Positions 1-12,415 of a stretch of DNA of 64,000 nt are shown piece by piece (positions within the stretch are counted from its first letter, which is position 1; each line of letters begins with the position of its first letter). Position numbers and translations under genes: made by a program. The DNA is from Siniperca chuatsi (Eukaryota > Chordata > Actinopteri > Centrarchiformes > Sinipercidae): assembly GCF_020085105.1 (NCBI RefSeq), contig NC_058062.1, positions 3,932,945-3,996,944 of the forward strand. Direction: 5' to 3'. Below the pieces are notes generated by a model that searched no databases, was not told the DNA's origin, and saw nothing but the letters and a program-made list of their open reading frames with translations.

Positions 1-1854
1 TTGCCACACCATGGTGTTTAGAAAAATCTTGCAAAATATAGTAGTTTGCATGACCCAACGGCTGACTGCTGATATTATCTTAAAAATCATGTTAATCCCC
101 AACTTTCCAGACAAGTATTTAAATAAATATAACTTATTTAATATAAATATTTGCCTTGTAGCCTAATTTCAAACAGTAAAGTAGTTTTTTTCCCCATGAT
201 TCCGACACCCATGAATGCAGCATGAGGAAAACGCAGAAAGCAAAGCACAACATGTCCTGGGTGAAACGTGTAGCTGTGAGTGACTTAGTTGCACATTTAA
301 ATCAGTAGTTTACAATGAATGTTTGTTTGCAGCTGCAGCAGCCGGAGTGAATGAAAAAGTATGAGTGACATCGGACGAATCGCTCACTCAAAGCTGAAGT
401 CGCCCTGTGATTTTTATTATCTCCTGTGGTGAATAAAAAGTGGTGAAAGCTGCCTGGTTCGAGCAATTCAAAGAGACCCAAGTCTGCTTTTTAAAGAGTA
501 ATGACTCCATGACGCTGCGGTTTGCTGTATTGATTTATCTCTGTGATGGCAAACCTAATGATCGAGGGGATTGGGTTGTAGTTTATCTGGTGGAAGGCCT
601 CAGGCTATGATGTTAGTTAGCAGTGTGTGGGCTGTGTAATGATAAGGAGGGTAAATTATGACTTTGTTGTAATACCAAAAAAGATTTAAAAAAAATAATA
701 ATAATCTGTTCAAACAAATTATGCTTATTTTTTCTGACTTTTGCATGATTTGGGATTTGGATGCCTGTAAAAATCGTTCAGATCAAACAGTCTGCGGAGG
801 AAGATTCAGGACACAAGTAGATAACTGCTTAATTTTATGTCGAGACGTGCCAAAAAGGTTGGAAACACTGATTTAAAGGAACTTAACTACAGAAAAATGA
901 CATTATTTTGACACTACGAAGTATTCCAGCTGTACTAATTTTAGCCGTGTTTTGTGAATAAAGTAACTCATATTTTAAAATGCCATATACAGATTGATTG
1001 ACACTTTTATAATATTATAATTATAATTTTTGTGCAACAAAAATGTTGATTCTTCCAGCAACACATCAGAAAATATAAACACCGGTAAAATATGGTTAAG
1101 TTTCTGAGTAAAAGCAAGTTGAAAAGATGAATTTTCCTTTTAAAGTTATAAACAATTATTGAGAATGAAAGTGGGGCAAAAACCAATTCATACAGCCCCC
1201 CATAATAAAGTGCATGAACAAAGACTGAAATGTGATCGTCAGCAGACGCAGACCTCTCCATGTGGACATCAAAGCTCAGAGACCTGCGATGGCAGAAACA
1301 TGATGTCAGATCATTTCAATTCATTGCGTCCAGAGTCTTCGGTTGCGTCACCAGAGCAGATTATTATTCTGCAGGTGGAGGAATTCATCTCAGGAGAGGC
1401 AACTTGAGAGGCAGGACGAAGGAAAACAGGCAGCAGTGAGGAGGGAAGCTACATTGATTTTTGTTTTTTACTCTCCAATCACTGCTGTATTAACCCAGAG
1501 TTGATTATTCTGATTTCACCTTGAACATCTCTGTATCTTCTCCTAACAACCCACATCTTGAAATACACAATAAATGTTCGGATTTGAAGCAGACAAAGTA
1601 GTTCCCTCATCAGTTTTGCAGTGGAGTCCACTCGCTGCTCCTTTAAAAACTGACTAACTGACAACACTTTAAATCAGACTGGGAGGAAAATCCCAGAATA
1701 GGGGGAGAGGTGACTCTGGCATTTGTGTATTTCTGCAGGGACAGGTGTGTCCTCAAGGTTAGAAATTATATGGGAGAGTTTCTGTGTGAGGACAGAAAGA
1801 GAGACAAAGAGAGGACGTGGTCATACAAAGTGCACCTAAACAGTAAAGGAACAG
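1..1854. other. Intergenic, no feature recognised
   Basis: AT-rich sequence. Short frames on both strands near 1007-1667 lack coding character and splice context. Nothing assignable was seen. Confidence 0.6.
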
Positions 1855-2150
1855 CTGATAACAGATTGATACCACTCTTATAAATATGTGCTGGACTTAA
1901 CGCCCAGTTAGCCTAGCTTAGCATAAAGACTGGAAACAGAGGGAAACAGCTAGCCTGGCTCAGTCCAAAGGTAACGATACCAGCACCTCTAAAGCTCACT
2001 AACATGTTATATCTTGTTTGTTTAATCTGTACAAAAAACCCACCAGAATTCCCTGTTTCATGGAGGTGTGCAACATTTATGTCTTGACTGGGACCAGTAA
2101 CTTCCTGGAGTCTCCACTGGTCCTGTCCCCATGGAGGAGATGCCAAGTTT
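1855..2150. repeat. AGCTAGCCTGGCT foldback-family copy
   Basis: Contains CTTAGCATAAAGACTGGAAA, AACAGCTAGCCTGGCTCAGT and CTCACTAACATGTTATATCT, the left arm of a long palindromic fish repeat. Confidence 0.7.
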
Positions 2151-2304
2151 GCACAGGCTTTGAGTTGTTGGAAGTTGTATTTTGTCACTTTTGCTGGATT
2201 AAAAATTGACATCAACAGTCTGCCTCTGGGTTTATTAAGGCAGCTATAATCAATACTTTTATATTAACAAGGCATCATATGAATACAAGTATTTGGAAGG
2301 GTTT

Positions 2305-3062
2305 ACTCGTAGTGATGGACCTACAGAGAGTTAGCATCTGAATCTGCAGCTCCCGTCGGCTTTAAAGAAGCTTTATAGTGACTTTCAGCTCATTGTTTAT
2401 CTATCTTACGTTTAGGTTTTTTGGCAGACCCAGAAGCACAGAGACAATGGGTGCAGTTAGTAAAAGGTTTAAGGAACAGTTGACGGTTGGGAGCAGGGAA
2501 TAGCTGGATTGACGGAGGCAGGCAGGCTGATGAAAGGGGATGATGGCAAGGCGGAGACACTGGCACAGGAAAAAAAAAAAAAATCAAATTATCCACAAGA
2601 ATAAGTATAACCACAAAAGGCACACAAGAAACTCGTCACAAGAGCGATAAGGCCGAGAGTCACAGAAGGACGGCACAATCTGATGATAAGTGGCTGCAGA
2701 GCTGAGGTATTTGAGCTGAGAGTTGATGAGTTGATTGAAGCCAGGTGTGGAGCCGAACCAGGTGCCAGGAGAGGTAGCGGCACCCACAGCACACATACAA
2801 ACAGGGGAGGAGGAGACCAGAAAAACACAGGAGAACACAAGGAAAACCCGGAGTCATGGCCGGAGCCGTGACAATTTAGCAGCTAAAGAGCCAGATGTTT
2901 CCCTCAGGAGGTGGTGGAGACCAAAAACAGAGCTAAAAGAGAGAGAGTATTAAACTTACATTCATCAGGTGACACAAACACGACTCAATATTAATGATAA
3001 TGTCGCTCTGTAACTGCTGGATGTGTAAATAACCAGCTGTTTGCTAACAAGTTCACCACATC
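2305..3062 (+). repeat. Dispersed repeat, copy 1, interrupted by an insertion
   Basis: The two outer parts (about 2305-2402 and 2873-3062) match, in reverse complement, the continuous copy at 34565-34990. Shared blocks include CTGCAGCTCCCGTCGGCTTT and GAGCCAGATGTTTCCCTCAG. The middle has been replaced by unrelated sequence. Confidence 0.7.
2403..2872. mobile_element. Insertion within dispersed repeat
   Basis: About 470 bp that have no counterpart in the second copy of the host repeat. It begins near GGCAGACCCAGAAGCACAGA, has an A-run at 2570-2583 and ends at GAGTCATGGCCGGAGCCGTGAC. It resembles a fish repeat I have seen elsewhere. About 120 bp of the host repeat is missing at the site, so it was not a clean insertion. 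No coding frame of note. Confidence 0.5.
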
Positions 3063-3359
3063 AATTTAAAAGGTGATGATGTGTCAGTGTTGCGTTCCCA
3101 ACTTGTTTCCGCTGCCCACAAGTGGCCAAATCTGTTATTGCAGGTTTATGGATTTTCCCTAAATGTTAAAGTATTTATTTTACTCTTTTGGGTCTTCAAA
3201 TTATCATTTTTTTCACTTGTTTTCAGTGCCGATAAATATATCTAAGAATTTGTTGATGCTGTGTTGTGAAACGCTAAAAACACCACATTTACTTCTTTAG
3301 AGTCGCTCTACATACTCTGCTATTAACCGACTCAACAGTACACGATTGATAAGAGTTTT

Positions 3360-3560
3360 TAAATCAGAATCAGGTTTATTGCCAAGTAGGTTTTCACATA
3401 CAAGGAATTTGCTTTGGTATTTTGGTGCATAACAATAAACATAGTAAGAGAAAAGAAAAAACAAGTCAAGAATCGTAACTACAATCATGTAAAATGTGTT
3501 TTTTAAATGAAAAGAGTTGTGCAGCGTTTTAAACAGAGAGGATGAAATGTTCATAGTATA
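3360..3560 (-). repeat. LINE-type 3' tail repeat
   Basis: Contains TCAGAATCAGGTTTATTGCC and GGAATTTGCTTTGGTATTTT, sequence I associate with the 3' ends of fish non-LTR elements, many of which are 5'-truncated. No coding part is attached. Confidence 0.5.
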
Positions 3561-4884
3561 AAGAATATACTTTATATTCAGTACAATGTGCAGAGATAAT
3601 AAGCCAAAAAATGTGATGTAATGTAACGCATTGTCAGATATGGAGACTTAAAACGTTGATGTGTCCAAGGGTGGGGATAAGAGTCAGTGTCAGTCAGTGG
3701 GGGTCCCGGGCCTCGTTGATTCAGCAAGAAACAACTTGTTTTAGCAAAAGAAAAAGTGATTTTATTTTTGGTATCATGTTCCATACTGGTCTGTCTCATA
3801 TCTACTGGTCACATAAACACTTTGTCCTCCTCTTTTGGACAATAAAGCAAGTGGATGGCTGACAGCGAAACACAGTCTGTGCTGGAGGACACGTGCAGGG
3901 CCAGAGAAGATAGTTTTCCTATAGGAGGTCTAAGAGCAGATAATTAGTTGGCCGTTGGCTCATTATCATGGCGCCGTGTTTGATTGCATTGTTTGATCAA
4001 TTCTCCTCGGGCAAGAGTAATGAGATCCCAGGGCTGAGAGAAAACACTGGGAGGACGTTACTGTGTCTGCTGCTCTACATCACATGCATCTCTTAGAGAA
4101 CACACACATTATTTGTCAGCAGGTGAAACAAACCGGAGAGCACTGGATTATGTTTTTCATGTAGAAGTGCAGCAATAGAGAGGGATTTGTGCCACAAAGA
4201 GCCTCACATTTGTCCTCACTTGCACCCACTTTGTTTACCACCAGACCAACAGCTGGGACTCCTTCAATCAAGGTTATGGCAGCAATCTCCCAGAATGCCA
4301 CGCAGCGCCATGAATCCCCCCTGGGGTGACATCCAGTGTTTTTAATCTCGCCAGGAGTCAGATGCAGGGGAGCCAGTTACTGTCTCTTTTCAGCTTCTCT
4401 TCAGATAACCAGAATCAATTTCCCAGCCTGATGAAAATCTCAGTGAGCGCCGGCAGGCCAGAGCGAAGGGAAAGATCGGGTGAAAGATTGCTGGTGTTAT
4501 GTAAGTATGTTAAACGTTGCGTTTGCACAGCAAGAGAAAGAACACGGCGGTCTCGCGCTGCAGCAGTGATTCATCCTGCTGTCATGTTAGGAGGTTAACT
4601 AAAAATAAACAAATATCTGCCAACATCGTTCATGACTAATTAAAACGTCTGATTTTGTCCTGGTAATCGGTCTTGCTTTCATATAAAGTGATATATTGAT
4701 CCCACGAGCTGGGAAGAGCACAATGCTTCACATTCACCATTGTGCAGACACACTGATGCAGGGACCAGCTTGGGGTTTAATCACTAACCACAGGTACTAC
4801 CAGCCTCCTTTAAGTCTTGGGGTCACATTATTTTTCCTTGTAGCACACAAACTGTCAGTATCTATCGCGGACATTTTTAGTTAG
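3561..4884. other. Intergenic, repeat-poor
   Basis: No repeat or gene recognised. The part at about 3950-4600 is less AT-rich than its surroundings and could hold a conserved regulatory element, but nothing in the sequence alone proves it. Confidence 0.4.
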
Positions 4885-5015
4885 CAGCTTGGCTCTATAG
4901 ATGGCAATGTTGGCTTATTGTTTGGTCCAGACTAAAATATCTCAACAAATATTGGAAGGATTGCCATTAAACTTTGTGCAGACATTCAATGTCTGAGCCC
5001 CATTTTAACATCACA
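4885..5015 (+). repeat. TTAGCATGCTAAC-family fragment
   Basis: GTTTGGTCCAGACTAAAATA, TATTGGAAGGATTGCCATTA: the leading part of the family without the palindromic core. Confidence 0.55.
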
Positions 5016-5579
5016 TTTCTCCGCCTCATGGCATCCCCGTGTGCACCGCAACACACAGAAAGCTAGCATAACTTAGCTAAATAACACAGTACCACAGCTA
5101 GCCATTGTGCATTTAAACCCACCCATGAAGAGGCAGCAAAGACCAAGCAGGACTTCTATTTACAATCAAGACTACCTGGTATTAAACTGAAATATATGGC
5201 TTCTGTATGTGCCTGCATAGAGTTGTGTATTTATTTATTAACCATACTATTTCATTAGTAGGGTGTTATTTTTGTTATACAACTAGGATAGTTATTCTTG
5301 ACACATCCCACTTTTTAACCATCAATATGACAGAATAGTTCAACGTACTGCAGATAAAGAATCTTGAATCGATTTATCTCTTGCAACAAATAATAAAGTA
5401 ACTTAGGCAGTGACCAGTGCTAAATGAAGAGCCATTAGGGAGCGGTGAGGACAGGAAGTCAAGTGAAATAGCAACAAACTAGTAAATAATGGTCTAGTAA
5501 GTTTTGGCCTTCATGTCACTTAGGGTAACGTTACTCTATTAAAGACCTACCACTCATACTGACAGCTGTCACATCATGA

Positions 5580-5860
5580 TTTGCGCTGCACCGGTCCGAG
5601 TCATCCACTCGTCATGTTGGGGCTGACAGCTCTGAACTATCAATGCCGTTCAATCCTGACAAAGTGGGGGAATCTTCTCCATAAATATCAGTTAATATTC
5701 GGCTGTATGCAGATGTTTTTGGTGAAGGACCCTGTTGGCAGGTTTTTAAGAGCCGATGAATCCTTTTTGGCTTTTCATAAGAGATCTTTCCATTTCTTCC
5801 TGACCTCTTCAACTGTCCGCCATCACATTCGTTATTGATTGCACTGGTGATCGATTTCCA
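5580..5860 (-). pseudogene. Degenerate Myb/SANT-like transposon DNA-binding ORF
   Basis: On the minus strand two frames together give an EEVRKKWKDL-like block, then a Lys-rich linker, then PKTSAYSRILTDIYGEDSPT and LSGLNGIDS. This order resembles the Myb/SANT-like proteins that accompany Harbinger-type transposons. A frameshift or stop separates the first block from the rest, so it is not functional. The family assignment is from memory of the motif pattern. Confidence 0.4.
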
Positions 5861-6144
5861 TGCTGATAATTTTTGTTTGTTTGTGTTGTTTCATTTCACT
5901 GTGAGAACCTTTCTATGCCCTGCATACAACTCTATAAGTTTTCTTATTTCTCTATCGGTAAAAATAATGTTCCTTTTCTTTTGGTTTGTGTTATCCATAC
6001 CTTGTGCACGCTTTGGCAACAATCATCGCGTGTATTCACATGGACATAAATCATAAGACCGAGCGCAGCTACAGTGCTTGGTGCCCTCGGTGTGAATTCA
6101 AACCACAAAGTCGGACGTAGCTAAGACCCAGCCCAGCTGGTGCA

Positions 6145-6393
6145 CTCGCCTCCTGGAGTCTACGCTGGTTGCTTGGCAGCAGCTGCAGGTAGGTGGATTT
6201 TGTCACATTTAAACCTGAACCAGGCTAGTTGTTTCCCCCTGTTTCCAGTCTTTGTGCTGAGCTAAGCTAACCAGCTGCTGGCTGTAGCTTCATATTTATC
6301 ATACAGACATGAGAGTGGTATCAATCTTCTTATCTAATTCTCAGCAAGAAAGCAAATAAGTGTATTTCCCACAATGTCAAACTATTGCTTTAA
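6145..6393. repeat. AGCTAGCCTGGCT foldback-family copy, right arm
   Basis: CCCTGTTTCCAGTCTTTGTG, TGAGAGTGGTATCAATCTTC and the terminal CAAACTATTGCTTTAAG mark the opposite arm of the same element. Confidence 0.7.
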
Positions 6394-7374
6394 GGTCAAA
6401 TCTTTGTTTCGCTGTAACTTCAGAAATGGAGGGAATTTCTCCTGTTGATAAAAAAGATACCAATGAATGGTATTTAATTACAATTTTAGGGGAGTGAATT
6501 CCCCAACACTGTCTCATTTCTGTGAAACAATTAGTTACTGTAGGCTCTAAAACAACCATCTTCTCTCCTGTTAGTCTCCTGTTAGTAATGTCAGTAAATT
6601 CAGAGGGATTATGCAGCAAAGCTGATGAGAACTCCCCAAACTGGTCTTTCCTCTGTCTCTCAGCCTCCTGGGTCAAACCATCCACTCTGCAAATCCCCCC
6701 CCCCCTCCTGCTGCTGTTGCACATGTACAGAGGACAGAAACAAAAACAGGTGAAGGTTGTTTGGATCTGCCACAGTGAACATCTGCCATGTGTGTTTTTT
6801 GACAGCAGAGAAAGCAGCCCTCCCCCCACAGAGGCCACAGCAATCCGACAAATGAGAGCTCCACGTGTGGACACAACGCTGCGTGGACACGTGCACAGAA
6901 GGAAAATAAATTGCAGCCTGACATTGCTCTCGCCTGCTTGGCTCAGTTTTTTTTTTTTCTCCGAGCACTTCCTTGACAACGGCACTACAGAGAGAATATT
7001 TATTTTCATCACCAGCCCTGTCCACCAAGGCCTCCTCTGTTCGTCTTTGACCAAAACCATCTCAGTAATTGGAGCGAATGGTTTACAGTCATCATTAAAT
7101 TCTCAAAGTACAATAGCATAAATATTCTATCTTGTTCTTGTGTTACATTTTCAAGATGGGAACAATTAAAATGATTAAAGTCGTCTCTTGGCTGCAGTCT
7201 AAATCACAAGGACAACAGACGGCAGATTACCCAGCATCCTCTGGCTATAAACAGTGAATTAGAGCAGTATCACACGTTGAGCTTGTAGCTGTAGAGGGAA
7301 GTGATCGATCGATTGAAGTAAATCTGAATCAAATGATTTGTATCCAAGAAATGATGAGCTCTTGAGTCAGTCAG
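6394..7374. other. Intergenic with overlapping long chance frames
   Basis: Overlapping frames of about 200 codons exist on both strands at 6377-7121. They contain long Pro, Lys and Ser runs from homopolymer tracts, no domain and no splice context, so I do not call a gene. Confidence 0.5.
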
Positions 7375-7790
7375 TCTACCACTTTGGTCCACACTGAAGT
7401 GTCTCAACAATTATTGGATGGATTTCCATGAAATTGAATACAGACATTCATGTTCCCCTAAGGATGAAGTGAACTAACTTTGGTGATTCCTTAACTTTTA
7501 TTGTGTCCAATACTTTGGTTTATGATCAAATACCTGCAAAACATTCCCATCAGCCTCAGCTGTACTTTCTGTTTAGTGCTAATTAGCATATTTAGCATGC
7601 TTACAATATAAACTAAGATGGTAAACATGGTAAACACTATACCTGCTAAACATCAGCATGTCTCATAATTGTCATTATGAGCACTGTTAACATGCTGATG
7701 TTAGCATTTAGCTCAACGCACCACTGTGCCGAAGTTCAGCCTCATGGAGCTGCTAGCTGCTATAGGCTGTAGACTCTTAGTTTTGTTTTA
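7375..7790 (+). repeat. TTAGCATGCTAAC-family copy
   Basis: Runs from ACCACTTTGGTCCACACTGA through CCCATCAGCCTCAGCTGTAC to GGCTGTAGACTCTTAG, so most of the family consensus is present. Confidence 0.75.
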
Positions 7791-9317
7791 AGCCTCAAGT
7801 GGCCATTTGATGAACTGCAGTTTTTGGCTTCATTTTTCAGCCCCAGAGGTTTTAGCAAGTCACTCAAATAATAGAGGCTTATTCTTTACTCCAAAAAGTT
7901 TGCGTTCTGTTCAGATAAATTGATAAAATTTAAATATGCTAGTTGTTTAAATGCATTTTTTTTTTTGCTCTGTTCAAAAGTAAAATGAATTTACTCTCTT
8001 AGTAGCTTGAAGTATTCAATATCTTTACTGGCTAAGCAGGGAGTTTTGTCTCAAAATGTCTCGTGAACGTATCTGGGATCATTGCCACATTTGACGGTTT
8101 CCTGCAAGTGTGGTCAGCCAGCTTCCCCTCTCCATGAAAAGCTGTATAAAGCCAAGTCGTTTCACGCCGTACAGTCTTGATTTTACTGCTTTTGGTCGTC
8201 TCAGACTGCTGAGGGCTGAGATACATCACTGCTCACTGCTCAGACAGTCATTATTTCAGACCGCTGGAAAGCTCCTGTGCAGGAAAGCGTGTTTGCGTTA
8301 CTATGACAACCGGCACCCATGAGCTGTCGTCACCAGTCTTAGCTGCGGCATTACTGCACATTTAATAGGGTTTTTAATACAGTGATTTAGATGATTATTT
8401 TTCTGTTTTGATACATTTGAGAACGTAATGTGAATATGTAGTTAATTTAAAACATCATTTTGTTTTGTTATGAGATGAAACAATATTTAAAAAGTTCTAA
8501 ACCTCACATTAACTCAAAAAATCTCACATTAATCCGTCTAACAGCAGCAGACTGTTTGGGACTGTGATGGCTGATAGCTACTGTGTTCCTCATGTCACAG
8601 ATGAGTATAATTCACCGTGTCCAATATGCCGTCTTTGTGTTGCAGAGTGTGTAATTAATGAATGCGTGTGCATGAACGCGCTCATGTAATCTTCCTCTTA
8701 AACACACAGAATCTCAGAGGTTTGGATACTCAAGATGTTCACAGCTGAGATGTCAGATCCTCCTGACCCGACAGCTCACTGCTCAGAATATTAACAGTCT
8801 GATTATCAGCAGACTACAGATGCACTCAACACTGAGATAGAAAGACACACACAGAGAAAAACCTACGATCACCACACTGTAATGAACGTTTCCTCATTCA
8901 ACTTCAGCTGTCATGAAGCTCAGTTTCTGAAAGTCGAACGCTCAAAAGATTTGTGGTTTGATTCTTCTCAGACTGGATTCAACGATCATAACTTAAAGCG
9001 AGACTATATCATCGTCAAAGTGCATTACTTTTTCACTCTCTTCTTTTTACAAATGAAAATGTGAATTCATAAGCAATGAAACACACCCTTGATTCTCAAT
9101 TCAATACACTTTTTGTTGCTACAGCCTCACTTGACCAGTAGCTTGTGGTGGCTAATGTTAGCCGGTAAATATTTATGTAACACACATTACTGAGTCATTC
9201 ATTTACTTTATGACTCTTCTACTGTAACATTAGCGTAGCATTTAAGCTAAATACAAAGCATTATCCCATCACTGTAACTTGTGGCTGCTGTTCAGCAAAA
9301 AAATATTCTCTCGCTTT

Positions 9318-9400
9318 AAAGGAATAGTTTGACATTCTGGGATATACGCTAATTTGCTTTCTTGCTAGCTAACACCAGTATCTTTATATTTATAGTCTGT
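9318..9400. repeat. AGCTAGCCTGGCT foldback-family fragment
   Basis: Only the outer end is present: TTAAAGGAATAGTTTGACAT and TTTGCTTTCTTGCTAGCTAA. Confidence 0.6.
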
Positions 9401-10489
9401 AGAATTATATGTCATACAGGACACAATTACTTATTGGGTTTTTGTAGCTTTAGTGTTGTCTTTGACAAAATTGCATCAGTTGTTTTTGTAACAGAGGGCG
9501 TAGAGTATTGAACCCTTTTTAAAAGCAGCGTATCTGCTTTCACAGTTTGATGTTGTTTTTAACGGAAAATCTTTTAAAAGAAAAACACTGAAAACAAGTA
9601 CGGCAGTGGGCTTTAGCTGTTGACAAAAACACAAAATAAAACAAAAGAAATACATATTTCACAACCATAAACCCACAAACATCACCTAGGAATTAAATGT
9701 ATAAAACATTTCACAGGGCTGCCAACTTTTCAATTTAGTTTGGAGTGAGATTCGGTGTCGGTCAAGCCGGCATTTTATGAGTTGGCCTTCTGTGACACTA
9801 CCCGCCACAGGCGTCGGGGTCATCACTACCCAACCCTCAGGAATTTTGTTTAAAAACTTCTGCAGCCAAATTCACGGTTTTACAAACATGTTAAATTGTA
9901 AATTTCAGAGACTGTTTTCCTGCATTCTAGTGAATTTATGGAGTAATTTTGTTGCCGCAATGTGGAGTCGGGAGGACGGGGGGGCGGTGAAAAATGGGAC
10001 TCTCAGGTGAATCTGGAGGGTTAAATGTATGAGCGGATATGACTGAATTGTTTTTTCACATATATTGTTAAATTTTGGTGATTTGATTTTCAAATTTGTA
10101 GTACTCACCTCAAGGATGTAACGTTGGTTTGAAAAGTGGGGGCGACACAATAAAGCAGGGGAAAAAAGGATATGAATACATTTCTGCATTTCTACATGCT
10201 TTCATCATATTCTCAGCTACTTAAAAGCAACACATTATGTTTAAGAAGGCTGTCATGCTTAGTTTAATCTTTCTGCCAGAAAAGTGGTAAATATACATCA
10301 GAAAAAGCCGCCCCACTCTCTGCATGTTTAACCCAGAACCTTACTGAACATCACTCGTTTAAGCTCTACTTTGAAGAACAGGACAGGTAGATCTATGGCA
10401 CATTATTAATGGCGCTATCAACAGATAATGTTCTATTTACAACTTTAATCACAACATGTAAGAAACGTATCAAAATATGAAAATTAAGA

Positions 10490-10760
10490 AGTCACACACT
10501 GTAGTTTTGTCAAGATTACCATAAATCAATGTGTTGACTTTCTTCCATGCAAAATTATCTTGACAAACATCATATGTGTAATTCATGGCACAATTCAAAC
10601 GGGATAAAAAAAAAAGTGTTTCTCGCCACTGACTACCGTACATATTTTTTCCGAAATACGGTCCCATGGTGGTCCACCGGAAAGGGAAGGACTTTGCCTC
10701 TCTTTGGAAGCGTAGGACGTGGGTAAACCAACAATCCTGCTCGCAAACTTGACAGGAAGC
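10490..10760 (-). repeat. Possible dispersed repeat
   Basis: GTTTCTCGCCACTGACTACC and CATGGTGGTCCACCGGAAAG resemble a recurrent fish repeat. A 101-codon frame on the minus strand here shows no domain I recognise. Confidence 0.3.
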
Positions 10761-12034
10761 TCTGTATTTAAGCAAATATTAATATTTTGGTATTTCTGTG
10801 GTGTTTTATGTTTCTTTGGAGTTTACTTAATTACTGTGCGCTGCCTGGTATGTAAGTCAGGCTGTCAAGAGTGCAACAACTCTAACCAGTCACTATTTCA
10901 TTACATTTGTTTCTCAGTTATGAGGAAAGTTAATAATCCTTTTCCAGCCCTAAATAAAGTAAAATAAATGAAGCTCTGCTCCTCTCCCTCAGTTATGACC
11001 TTCCAAATAGATACAATTTTCACATTCCTCCTTAGGTTAAACATTTTTTTTTATTAAACGTACTGAAGATGATTACTGTATTACCACTTATTGATAGAAG
11101 AGCTAGGAGGAACATGCTCATCATGAATACCAGACTCAGCTGTGATCCGCAAGGACGGCTTCAGACTTTCAGGTAGCCGACAAAAGATGATGCCACAAAC
11201 AAACGCAAACTTGAGTTCAGCTACAACCGATGGTCACAGGTTTTATTCAAACACAATGTGATTCATCAAGAGGAGCTTCTCTGTGCTGCAGCCGGTGAGT
11301 CAGAATGCAGTTTTTAATCACACGTGAAAGGCCGCTCGCTATATTTTAAAAATAAGGAACTACAGCAGCTCTACAACTAATCAGTGGTCTAGTGTGGTGG
11401 TGTAACGGAGACATGAGTCAGATTTTTTGAAATGTCAATACAGATAAATACAACTAACATGGAAATTGAAATAATCTGTGTTCTGATAAAACTTACTGTA
11501 TAGTGGATGAAAACATGATTGTTCTCCTTAAAAACTCCAAAAACAAGCATGGCTATGTTAGAGTCACTGAGTTACTGACACATATTTTAATTTATTACAG
11601 GCCATTTACAGTAAAACACTAAAATTTTTCATTCCTCTGAACCATTTTACAATAAAGTACACAAAACCTTTAGTAGTAAGTAAAGAACGAGCGAGGAACA
11701 AATCAGGAACAACCAGATAATTGACGAATTACTAATAAGTAGTTCCTGAACTCTGAATCAAGGACTATATAGTAATGATGAGTTACTGGAGAACAGATTT
11801 GGAGATACTATATTAATGAATCATTATGTAATGATTAGTTCATAGATATGTGAATCAACATCATAAGTTGTTCCGCATTGACTCTGAATCAGCTAAGTTA
11901 CACAAAACCATTAATTACTAACTCATTAGTTACTATTTTGGTGCCTCACCAAGTAAAGTAAAGCATCATCCTAAAAAACTATCAAGTAGCTGCTGGGTTT
12001 TTACTGGAAATTCACAAGTAATTCCTTAACAAGA

Positions 12035-12415
12035 CTAAGTCAAGTCTACAGCCATGCTAGCAGCTCTGTGAAGCTGAGCTAAATGCTAACGTCAGCATGC
12101 TAACATGCTCACAATGACAATGCTAACATGCAAATGTTCACCATGTATAGTGTTTACCAGGTTTAATTTTTACCAGCTTAGTTGCACGCTAACATTTGCT
12201 TATTAGCACTAAACACAAAGTACAGCTAAGGCTGACGGGAATGTCATTAGTTTTGCAGGTATTTGGTCATAAAGCAAAGTATTGGACATAATTAAAGTGA
12301 AGAAATCACCAGAGTCCTTAAGATTCATCCTCTGGGGACCATGAATGTCGGTACAATATTTCATGGCAATCCATCAAATAGTTGTTGAGATATTTCAGTC
12401 AGAGCCATGCTGGTC
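12035..12415 (-). repeat. TTAGCATGCTAAC-family copy
   Basis: Reverse orientation: CTAAATGCTAACGTCAGCAT, GCATGCTAACATGCTCACAA and GTTGTTGAGATATTTCAGTC. Confidence 0.75.

Larger units (their letters stand above)
7791..12034. other. Intergenic, mostly unassigned
   Basis: Apart from the fragments at 9318 and 10490, no gene or repeat was recognised. Confidence 0.5.

Noticed and set aside
6377..7121. Overlapping frames of 199 and 227 codons on opposite strands
   Set aside because: They contain homopolymer-derived Pro, Lys and Ser runs, no known domain and no splice signals, and both cannot be coding at once.
8297..8311. Second X-box-like site, GTTACTATGACAAC
   Set aside because: It deviates from the RFX consensus at two positions and is not near any exon or splice signal.
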